Source: a virus. Taken from it: a stretch of 42,482 nt of DNA. Positions 30,938 through 38,589 of this stretch are shown here, one piece after another. A program made the translations under genes and the position numbers. The notes below the pieces were generated by a model. That model was not told the DNA's origin. It did no database searches and saw only the letters and a list, made by a program, of their open reading frames with translations. How positions within the stretch are numbered: position 1 is the stretch's first letter; every line of letters starts with the position of its first letter. The stretch is from positions 1 to 42,482 of the IMG/VR virus record IMGVR_UViG_3300022833_000022. The stretch is one strand, 5' to 3'.

Positions 30938-31906
30938 ATGACAACATTAACAAGTCTCCTTCGAGAAATCCTAACCGAAGGAGGTAATGTCTTCGGGACA
31001 ACTGCACCAATAGAGAAAGATAAGATTGAACCTACACTAGAAAAGTTTGTTGAAGAGTTAGGAAGGGTATTTCCCAACAAAACCTCTGCTTTTAAAACCT
31101 TCGAGAAAATAGGTTCTGCAGGTAAGAAAGATATGTCGGGAGATATAGATGTAGCTTTCCCTGTAGCTCATATGACCTTAGACGGAAAGCCGGATTTAAA
31201 AAGCTGGGGATTAGATGAAGAGAAGTTTACCGAATACTACGATAGGATAAGAAAGAGAGCTAAAACGGCTACAGAATCCCAATCGCAATTAAGAGCAATG
31301 CTTACGTTAGTTGCTGAGAAGATTAACGAGAAGAGTAAAATACTCCAAGCAGATCCTAAATCTGCAGGAGCTAACTCTTTATTCTTAGCATTCCCACAAT
31401 ACGGAGTAGACGGTAAGAGACAATCAGAACTAATACAGGTAGATATTAATATTGGAGACCCAGAATGGTTAAGATTTAGTTACTACTCAAACATATACAA
31501 AGGAGTAGTTAAAGGACTACATAGAACTCAATTAATGCTAGCACTATTTACCGCTAAAGGTAAGATGTTTAAACATGAAAAAGGAGTTTTAGATAAAGAA
31601 ACTAGAGAAGTAGAAGCTAGCACACCAAAAGAAGCTTTGAATCTAATTAATACTTTATATAACACCGAACTAAGTCAAGACCAGTTAAACGACTACTTTG
31701 AATTATCAGATGTCCTAGAAACACAATTAACAAAAGAAGATTACGGAAAAGTAATGGACATCTACATAAAGATATTAGACAATACAGGACCTACAGCACA
31801 TATCCCAGAGAACTTAGAAAATTATTGGATAGCAAACCAAGAGAGGTTAGGTTTAAAAGGTAAAAGACTACCGGAAGATTCACCACTTAAGAAATACGCA
31901 GTATAA
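30938..31906 (+). CDS. Nucleotidyltransferase-fold protein with tag-like N-terminus, 322 aa
   Basis: KIGSAGKKDMSGDIDVAFP (about 53-71) is the GS then DxD signature of pol-beta-type nucleotidyltransferases, and a third acidic site may lie in LIQVDINIGDP. The N-terminus MTTLTSLLREILTEGG matches the x-E-Y/I-L-T-E-G form of the tagged proteins at 8893 and 9202, so this enzyme may be packaged in the head. It is coupled to the next gene by TAATG and led by a late promoter. The acceptor substrate is unknown. Confidence 0.65.
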   Translation: MTTLTSLLREILTEGGNVFGTTAPIEKDKIEPTLEKFVEELGRVFPNKTSAFKTFEKIGSAGKKDMSGDIDVAFPVAHMTLDGKPDLKSWGLDEEKFTEYYDRIRKRAKTATESQSQLRAMLTLVAEKINEKSKILQADPKSAGANSLFLAFPQYGVDGKRQSELIQVDINIGDPEWLRFSYYSNIYKGVVKGLHRTQLMLALFTAKGKMFKHEKGVLDKETREVEASTPKEALNLINTLYNTELSQDQLNDYFELSDVLETQLTKEDYGKVMDIYIKILDNTGPTAHIPENLENYWIANQERLGLKGKRLPEDSPLKKYAV

Positions 31907-34900
31907 TGTCAGGAGCAGCAGGAGGTAGTAGGATAACAAGAACCGCAGTAAAACAAACGGTTGAAGACTATACTGAAAATATACTTTCCAAGATAGAAGG
32001 CTTTAAAGATGCAAAACTATCCGGCTCTATAAATAGACCGGAAAAAGATGACTTCGGAGATATAGATATTATAGTAACTATAGAAACAGAAGACGATAAA
32101 AGAGTAGTTAAAAAAGCAATAGTAGAACTATTCGCTAGCCTCTCTGACGATGAACTACCTCCTCTACGGAACCCCAAGTACAACGGTAAAAAATCTATAA
32201 ACCACGGAGAAATGGTCACAGTACTGTACCCTATATCTGACATGCCTGGAGAATTTGTACAGATAGATAATATTATAGCACTCTCTTCCGACGAAGGAGC
32301 TTTTAAGAAGACTATACTTGACTACCCCGCTGAACTTCAAGGAATAATACTAGGACTAGTTAAAACCCCCCTACTAGAGGAAAGACCGGAAGAAGTCTTT
32401 GCTCGAATGGGTATTAAAGACATACCAGAATTAGGAGAAAATAAAGAGTACGAATTTCATATAGATACTTCAGGACTTACCCTCCGTCTAGTAACATACG
32501 GAGCTAACTATAAAATTCTCGATAGTAATACTGTATGGCAATCAAAAAGCTTTACAGACGTTAAGACTCTACTAAAGGATTTTGACTTAGATGGAAGTTT
32601 TAATGCATTCATCGAACAAGTTAAGAGGTTAAAGAACGAACGCTCTAAAAATAGAGTAAAAGGGTTCTTTAAAAGATCTATAAAAGTAGGAGCAGCAGAA
32701 CAAGGAACGTCTAAAGGAGACGTAAAACAAAGAGCCTTAGATACAGTAGCACAGATACAAGAGAGTAGAGCACTTCATACAAGAGCTAGGTTAACAACAA
32801 AATACTTAGACGAAGACAGTAAGAGTAGAATCGCTGTATTCCCTGGAGCTTTCAAACCTCCTCATAAAGATCATATTGCAAGAATTAAAGCAGCTTCTGA
32901 AAAAGTCGGTGACGATGGAAAGGTTCTAGTTATTATATCCCCTAAACCGAGAACAAAAGACGGGCAAGAGACAATAGATGCTAATCAAACAGTTGCAGTA
33001 TTTGATCTCTATAAGAGTAAAGGAACATTACCTAATAATGTAATATTTAAAATATCAGATACAAACTCACCGGTAGGAGCAGCATACGCAGAATTTGAAA
33101 GCGACAGTACACAACCTTATATCGCTGTATTCGGAAAAGATGATAAAGCTAGGTTTAGCAGTATAGAAGATAACCTCCCGAACGTAGTAATAGATAGTTT
33201 TGAAGAAGCAGGAGTAGGTAATACATCAGCAACAGACTTAAGAATCGCAATCGCTAATAGAGATAAAGAAGAACTTGTAAAACTAATAGCACCAGGCGTT
33301 ACAGCAGAAGAGTACTTAGATGCATTAGGTATAGAAGAGGTAGAAGAAATAGAAGAGGAAATAGAGGAAGAGGTAGAAGAGGAAAGGGATGAGGTATTAG
33401 AAGAGGAAATACTAGAAGAAGAAGAGGATGAAGACAGAGATACAAACCCCTGGGATAAACATGCTACTATGCTCAATAAGATGCAAAAAAGACCTGAGCT
33501 CCTTAAAGGATTATGGAAAAGTATTTCAAAAGCCTCTAGAAAAGCTTTAGTCTTATATTTTAGAGAGAAGAAACAACAAGAAACCGCTGCACCGGTTGAA
33601 TCTATTAAAGAGCAGAGTAATACAAAGAATAACGTATTAAACGAGAACAGTACCTACTCTAAAGACATAGATTATAAGTTAAAGATTAGAGAGTTAACAG
33701 AACACATGTTGGAAAAAGGTATGAATATTAAACCTCTACCTAAAGTTACTTTTAAACATAGTAATAGCGCTAATGCTCGACTATTTAACGGTAAAACAGC
33801 CTACTATGAACCAGCAACAAGCACAATAGTACTCTACACAGAAGGAAGACATCCTAAAGATATTGTAAGATCATTCGCACATGAGATGATGCACCATATA
33901 CAAAACCTAGAAGGTAGGTTAGGCAGTATTAACACCACGAACACTAAAGAGTCAGAACACTTAAATGATCTTGAAAAAGAAGCTAACTTAAATGGAACAA
34001 TGACTTTCAGAAACTGGACTGATTCAGTAACTGAAAACTTAACTACCAAGATAGATACTTTCCTAACTGAGAACAATATAAAACTACCACCAGACCAGGA
34101 AGTAGTACTTCAAGCAGGTACTGAAGACCATGAAAGAGGTTTAATTGTAAAATGGAGAAGTGATGGAGGGTATGACGTAGCTTATTGGTATGGTACACCA
34201 GACAATATAGTATCAGCTGAACTAGTAGGAGACGGTGAATCTTTCGGAGACATTAAACATGTATGGTTAGGATATCATCCAGAATTAGATAGCGAAGAGA
34301 AAGTATATGAAGAAAGTTCAGGAGTAGACGGAGAAGTAGTTTGTAGAGGGTGTGGATGGATATGGGACTTAGAAAACGGAGGAGAAGATCCCTACCTTTG
34401 TCACAAGTGCGGTTACGACAACTCTCCGAACATAGGTGAACAACATAAGACAAGAGACCCGTTTGGATTAAATCAATACGCTAGAGAATTAGCTGCTGAC
34501 CTGGAAGAATCCCTAGATCAAGACGAAACTACTGCTAGTAAAAAAAAAGAACTAAAAGAAGGAGTATTTGATACTATCACCAATAAAGTATCCTCTGACG
34601 TATTCAACAGTTGGAAGCAACAGTTTGACGAAGATAATAACGTAGGTAAGATATCTTTTAATGAAGAGTATGACCTCGTAGATAGTAAGGGTAGACAATT
34701 AGAATTCTACCTCGAAGCAGAATTAGAACTTAACCAAACAGAAGAGAGAGTATATAGCGCAGACGGAGGAGCCGATGCTGGAGACGAAGAAGAGTTCGAC
34801 AGTAAAGGTACTATGAAAGACCCAGGACTCGCAGGAGATATAAATCTCAACTTCACAATAGACCCTCGAGACCTTCCAAAAGCATGGACTACCCTTTCAA

Positions 34901-35232
34901 TGGACCTGAAAGACATCGTTAGACACGAGATAGAGCACTTAACACAGTCCGGATATAATATAATACCTAGTAAAAGTTTACCGGACGACCAAGAAATAAG
35001 AGACCGTATACTAATATACAAAACACTACCTGAAAGAGAGTATTATACCCTAGATAAAGAAATACCAGCAATGCTACAAGGGATGTACTTTAAAGCAAAG
35101 AAATTAAAGAAATCCTTTAAAGATGTAGTAAAGGTTTACTTAGATAGTAGAAAGGTTTCTCAAGAAGATCAAGAAAAAATAATTAAACGTTGGAAGCCTG
35201 CAGCAAAAAAGCTAAATTTACCAAACTTATAA
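31906..35232 (+). CDS. Multidomain protein: nucleotidyltransferase, cytidylyltransferase-like, two zincin motifs, 1108 aa
   Basis: Visible modules in order: GS (40-41) with FGDIDI (50-55), a second pol-beta-type nucleotidyltransferase; about 306-460, an NMNAT/cytidylyltransferase-like domain with FPGAFKPPHKDH (HxxH 320-323) and TSATDLR (440-446); an acidic run (about 470-512); a zinc-protease motif HEMMH (659-663); a rubredoxin-like ribbon with CRGC (813-816) and CHKC (832-835); an L-K-E-G site (883-886); and a second HEIEH motif (1007-1011). Function of the whole is unknown; a processed virion polyprotein is one explanation. Confidence 0.7.
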   Translation: MSGAAGGSRITRTAVKQTVEDYTENILSKIEGFKDAKLSGSINRPEKDDFGDIDIIVTIETEDDKRVVKKAIVELFASLSDDELPPLRNPKYNGKKSINHGEMVTVLYPISDMPGEFVQIDNIIALSSDEGAFKKTILDYPAELQGIILGLVKTPLLEERPEEVFARMGIKDIPELGENKEYEFHIDTSGLTLRLVTYGANYKILDSNTVWQSKSFTDVKTLLKDFDLDGSFNAFIEQVKRLKNERSKNRVKGFFKRSIKVGAAEQGTSKGDVKQRALDTVAQIQESRALHTRARLTTKYLDEDSKSRIAVFPGAFKPPHKDHIARIKAASEKVGDDGKVLVIISPKPRTKDGQETIDANQTVAVFDLYKSKGTLPNNVIFKISDTNSPVGAAYAEFESDSTQPYIAVFGKDDKARFSSIEDNLPNVVIDSFEEAGVGNTSATDLRIAIANRDKEELVKLIAPGVTAEEYLDALGIEEVEEIEEEIEEEVEEERDEVLEEEILEEEEDEDRDTNPWDKHATMLNKMQKRPELLKGLWKSISKASRKALVLYFREKKQQETAAPVESIKEQSNTKNNVLNENSTYSKDIDYKLKIRELTEHMLEKGMNIKPLPKVTFKHSNSANARLFNGKTAYYEPATSTIVLYTEGRHPKDIVRSFAHEMMHHIQNLEGRLGSINTTNTKESEHLNDLEKEANLNGTMTFRNWTDSVTENLTTKIDTFLTENNIKLPPDQEVVLQAGTEDHERGLIVKWRSDGGYDVAYWYGTPDNIVSAELVGDGESFGDIKHVWLGYHPELDSEEKVYEESSGVDGEVVCRGCGWIWDLENGGEDPYLCHKCGYDNSPNIGEQHKTRDPFGLNQYARELAADLEESLDQDETTASKKKELKEGVFDTITNKVSSDVFNSWKQQFDEDNNVGKISFNEEYDLVDSKGRQLEFYLEAELELNQTEERVYSADGGADAGDEEEFDSKGTMKDPGLAGDINLNFTIDPRDLPKAWTTLSMDLKDIVRHEIEHLTQSGYNIIPSKSLPDDQEIRDRILIYKTLPEREYYTLDKEIPAMLQGMYFKAKKLKKSFKDVVKVYLDSRKVSQEDQEKIIKRWKPAAKKLNLPNL

Positions 35233-35244
35233 AAGAAGTACGCA

Positions 35245-35252
35245 TATTTATA
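35245..35252 (+). promoter_or_regulatory. Late promoter TATTTATA
   Basis: Exact octamer, 20 nt before the start at 35273. Confidence 0.6.
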
Positions 35253-35272
35253 ACATATAATAAAACAATAGA

Positions 35273-35872
35273 ATGAAAAAATCACATCTAAAAGAGCTAA
35301 TAAAAGCATCAAAGAAGCACCCGGTTAAAGAAGCAGATTCTCCCGACATGGGTCTCCTAAGCAACTTAGAAACTAAGTTAAAAACTCACGACTGGTATTA
35401 TATGATGTCAGATGATCAGAGAAAATATACTCGTGGAATAGATCAACAAAGAGAGATAAGAGACATTCTATTAAAGTTAGATAATTCCAAAGAAGCTAAA
35501 GAACTTTATAATAAGTACGCCCCTACTCATGAAGATGGTCCAGATATGAAAGTATCAGAAGAAGTAAGCGAAGACTATGACGCCTTAGAAGAAGGTCCTA
35601 TGATGAATAAACCTTCAGCAGACATTGAAGAAGACGGGTATGAAGACGGTGAGAAAGCAGTTGAGATGTTTAGGTTTAAAGAATTACAAAACAGACCAGA
35701 CTTATTATCATATACAAGAGGTTTTATACAGGGCATACGTGATAACGGAAGTTACTTTGTTAGCGAAACTAACTATAAGAAAGGTATGAATGAAAAAGAC
35801 ATGGGAGAGAGTAATAAGAAAATACATGAACAAGTAAAGAAAGCATTACTTAAAAAACTATTAAAAAAATAA
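35273..35872 (+). CDS. Charged virion-type protein, 199 aa
   Basis: A basic amphipathic N-terminus (MKKSHLKELIKASKKHPVKE) with a V-K-E site, a helical middle, an acidic patch (EVSEDYDALEEG), and a strongly basic C-terminal helix (VKKALLKKLLKK). It has its own late promoter. The layout resembles head-internal DNA-binding proteins, and the N-terminus could be a targeting peptide, though less clear than the NFN tag. No family recognised. Confidence 0.55.
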   Translation: MKKSHLKELIKASKKHPVKEADSPDMGLLSNLETKLKTHDWYYMMSDDQRKYTRGIDQQREIRDILLKLDNSKEAKELYNKYAPTHEDGPDMKVSEEVSEDYDALEEGPMMNKPSADIEEDGYEDGEKAVEMFRFKELQNRPDLLSYTRGFIQGIRDNGSYFVSETNYKKGMNEKDMGESNKKIHEQVKKALLKKLLKK

Positions 35873-35898
35873 AAGTTGCCGTCTAAGTAATAAATTCT

Positions 35899-35907
35899 TA
35901 TCTTTAG
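35899..35907 (+). promoter_or_regulatory. Host-type promoter TATCTTTAG
   Basis: TTCTTATCTTTAGGTTATAA is an early-class promoter with the ATG 11 nt downstream at 35919, inside the late region. Confidence 0.55.
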
Positions 35908-35918
35908 GTTATAATAAT

Positions 35919-36314
35919 ATGGCATACAAGATAGTAGCAAAGACGGAACAAGACTTAGAAGAAGTCTTAAACAACATTAACAACTGGTTTAGTAATACTC
36001 AAGACTTTGAAGTAGGGTTTACCGAAGAGCGTAAAAAGTTCTTTAACCCCGAGAGTAAAGTAATCGAAGAAAAAAGTATTAACGTAATAACAGTCAAAGA
36101 GTACGCAAGTAATAAACAGGCTAAGGTTAAGTTTATACCGTTACTAAAGACTACGGAAATAAAAGTAGAGATTAATGGAGAAGGTGAGTTTTTAATTAAA
36201 AATAAGATCTCTAACCAAGTTAAAACTAAAGCAGTACTTAAATCCTATAACAAAGATACTCTTAAACCTATGAAGAGTACTGAGAAACAGTTTAACCTAA
36301 CCACAACCGCTTAA
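35919..36314 (+). CDS. Hypothetical protein, 131 aa
   Basis: A basic, beta-prone protein (begins MAYKIVAKTEQDLEEVLNNI; middle KINVIT-like strands) with no recognised motif. It is led by an early-class promoter and followed 11 nt later by a zinc-ribbon protein, so the two may be early proteins placed inside the late cluster. No membrane segment. Confidence 0.6.
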   Translation: MAYKIVAKTEQDLEEVLNNINNWFSNTQDFEVGFTEERKKFFNPESKVIEEKSINVITVKEYASNKQAKVKFIPLLKTTEIKVEINGEGEFLIKNKISNQVKTKAVLKSYNKDTLKPMKSTEKQFNLTTTA

Positions 36315-36325
36315 ACAATTATATA

Positions 36326-36895
36326 TTGTCAGAATCAAAACTAAAAAAAGACTTTGCTAAGAAAGACGTACAGAGAATGCGAAACCTTATACAAGGTAAA
36401 GCAGGGGCGAGTACTACTATATCCTCTGGGTACAGTAAGCAAGTAAAAGACCGAGTAGAAGGAGAGACCTGGGAAGAAGACGAACGTACCTGGGTAATTA
36501 AGAATGGAATAAAGCAAACTGTATCAAAGCTACAAGAAGCAAGAGACCTTGCTAAAACCCCTTTATTCTGCCCGGAATGTAAAATAGTAATGAATCATCG
36601 GTACGATAAAGAATTCTACACTATTAACAAAAGATGCTTTGAATGTCAAGTTAAGTTCGAAACACACCTAAAGATTACAGGTAAATTTGAAAGCTATAGA
36701 GATGCCATACATAATTCTGAAATAGATAACACTATCGACAACTACGAACTGTGGGTAGACGATCTTATAAACAGTACTAATGATGGATTTATATCCGAAA
36801 CAGGGGAATTAGAAAACTGGTCTAAAGGCGCCTCCACTGGATTAACTAAACAAAAAGAAGAAGCTATAGAATATCTCAAGAGCTTAAGAAAGTAA
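36326..36895 (+). CDS. Zinc-ribbon protein, 189 aa (TTG start)
   Basis: CPEC (about 78-81) and CFEC (about 98-101) make a four-cysteine zinc ribbon between a basic helical N-terminus and a helical C-terminus. The start is TTG; the frame stays open upstream but I see no nearby ATG. It lies two genes ahead of the terminase, so a packaging or nucleic-acid role, even small-terminase-like, is conceivable, but no gp16 signature is visible. Confidence 0.6.
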   Translation: MSESKLKKDFAKKDVQRMRNLIQGKAGASTTISSGYSKQVKDRVEGETWEEDERTWVIKNGIKQTVSKLQEARDLAKTPLFCPECKIVMNHRYDKEFYTINKRCFECQVKFETHLKITGKFESYRDAIHNSEIDNTIDNYELWVDDLINSTNDGFISETGELENWSKGASTGLTKQKEEAIEYLKSLRK

Positions 36896-36898
36896 GAC

Positions 36899-36906
36899 TA
36901 TTTATA
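36899..36906 (+). promoter_or_regulatory. Late promoter TATTTATA
   Basis: Exact octamer, 3 nt before the ATG at 36910, overlapping the end of the preceding operon. Confidence 0.55.
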
Positions 36907-36909
36907 AAC

Positions 36910-37392
36910 ATGAATAAGAACATACTTAGGAACCTTATCAGGAAAGTAGTAACTACAAAACTGAAACCTACACGAAGTAATAAGTACGCAGGTATAAAAA
37001 TATTAGAAACACATTCAGAACTAATACCAATACTAAGCGACCTGATGACCCCTGACTTCCACCTGTTCACTGAAGATATAGAATGGGTAGCTCCTTCTCC
37101 AAAGACGTATAGAGTAGTATTAAAGAATAAAGAGTTTTTTTACCTCTACGACTTAGGAAGATCTTGGGTAGCACAAGTCTCCGGTAAAAAGCACTACCTT
37201 CTAAACCTCGGAGAAGAGACAATGGCTGCAAAGGCAATATCAAAACTCCTCAGGTTTACCACCGCAGTAGAAGAAGAAGAGATAATAGATTCAGAAGAAG
37301 TAAGTGATATAGGTGATATGGGAGACGATACTTCCCCAGAAGAAGATATACCTACAGGAGACGACTTACCTGACGAATTAACCCCCGCATAG
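36910..37392 (+). CDS. Acidic-tailed protein, 160 aa
   Basis: A basic N-terminus (MNKNILRNLIRKVVTTKLK), a folded middle (about 25-115), and a long acidic tail (EEEEIIDSEEVSDIGDMGDD, about 119-138, with more to the end). Polar charge separation of this kind is usual for scaffold or DNA-mimic proteins. It is under a late promoter, just upstream of two larger genes and the terminase. No family is recognised. Confidence 0.55.
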   Translation: MNKNILRNLIRKVVTTKLKPTRSNKYAGIKILETHSELIPILSDLMTPDFHLFTEDIEWVAPSPKTYRVVLKNKEFFYLYDLGRSWVAQVSGKKHYLLNLGEETMAAKAISKLLRFTTAVEEEEIIDSEEVSDIGDMGDDTSPEEDIPTGDDLPDELTPA

Positions 37393-37400
37393 AATAAAAA

Positions 37401-38540
37401 ATGGATACAATAGATAAAATACTTCTAGAATGGTCCTTCAGATGTGAAAAAGGTTATCCAGATCTTAGTAACGAAGAAGATATTCTAATAATAGAAACAT
37501 TACTAAGTAATGCAGTAGGTGAAGAGTTTAAGCTAAACGAAAGAAAACACCCCTTCGAATACCTTAACTCTACAGCTCAAGAGGTAGGTAAAGAGTTAAT
37601 TAAACAACTTAATCTAGAAGATAGCGAGATAGTTGCTCACTCTAAGAATAGAATTATAATATTCACCGATAGGAAGAGACAAGATATATTTAAGGAACTA
37701 GCTAACTTAGGGTACGAAAAAGGTACCATTAGAGGATCAAGCGGCGGAGGGTTTAGAACACTCGAAGGAGTAGAGATTATACACAAAAATATAACTTCCC
37801 CCGGTAATGCTGGATTGGATAATGAATATATCGTTGTTAGTAAAATTAACGAGTACATTGCAGAGGTAGGAGAACTAACTGTTATAATAAAAGCATTAGG
37901 TAATGGAGTAGAGGTAAAATACGAAGGTATAACCGGTGCTAAGGATGTAGGTAAAGCTACTGGAGATAATAAGAAAGCAGACATATTATTGCTAACCAAA
38001 GGTGCAGACTTACCAATCTCTATAAAAAAAGACGGACAGTTTAGATGGTCCTCTGCAATGAGAACCCACGGCGATGTATTTCATAAAGTTATAGGAGGTG
38101 CTTTTAAAGGCGAACGAGACGATTTGAAATTAATACCGGATGAAGACAATCCACGAGTTCTTAGAATGATGAACCCCAAGAACAACCTACCGTACGGACG
38201 AGTATTCGTCACTAATGTACCCGGTGTAGGACTTAAAGAAATGGCTTTCGGTTCAGACAACTCAAAAATAATTCAAAGAACATTCAGTGATTCAGACTTC
38301 TCTATCGAAGGTAATACTCTAACTATAAAAGCTACTAATTTATACCTAAACGTTGAAGATTTTGAAGATAAAGACCAGCCGATAATACAGTTCGAGAGAA
38401 ACTCATCAAAAGCTACCTCACAAGATCCGGAGAAATATACAGGTAGGGGTATAACAATTAGAACAGTTCCTATATCAGTCATACCTAAACCCGGCAGTAA
38501 AGCAAACACTCTTACAGTAGATTGGAACGATATAAAGTAA
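37401..38540 (+). CDS. Protein with restriction-endonuclease-like motif, 379 aa
   Basis: The central stretch GDNKKADILLLTKGADLPIS then IKKDGQFRW (about 190-218) has the spacing of a PD-(D/E)XK active site (Asp, then a beta strand ending S-I-K), as in some type II restriction enzymes. The N-terminus MDTIDKILLEW contains an L-L-E site similar to the proposed head-targeting peptides. The rest is unassigned. A packaged or packaging-linked nuclease is a hypothesis. Confidence 0.5.
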   Translation: MDTIDKILLEWSFRCEKGYPDLSNEEDILIIETLLSNAVGEEFKLNERKHPFEYLNSTAQEVGKELIKQLNLEDSEIVAHSKNRIIIFTDRKRQDIFKELANLGYEKGTIRGSSGGGFRTLEGVEIIHKNITSPGNAGLDNEYIVVSKINEYIAEVGELTVIIKALGNGVEVKYEGITGAKDVGKATGDNKKADILLLTKGADLPISIKKDGQFRWSSAMRTHGDVFHKVIGGAFKGERDDLKLIPDEDNPRVLRMMNPKNNLPYGRVFVTNVPGVGLKEMAFGSDNSKIIQRTFSDSDFSIEGNTLTIKATNLYLNVEDFEDKDQPIIQFERNSSKATSQDPEKYTGRGITIRTVPISVIPKPGSKANTLTVDWNDIK

Positions 38541-38589
38541 AACGTAAAGGGTAGGGTACACTTTCTACAAAAGTAAAAAAGTTATTATA

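Noticed and set aside
33117-33476. Opposite-strand serine-rich frame of 119 codons
   Set aside because: It is the complement of the acidic Glu-rich linker of the 1108-residue protein (GAA/GAG read as TTC/CTC/TCT).
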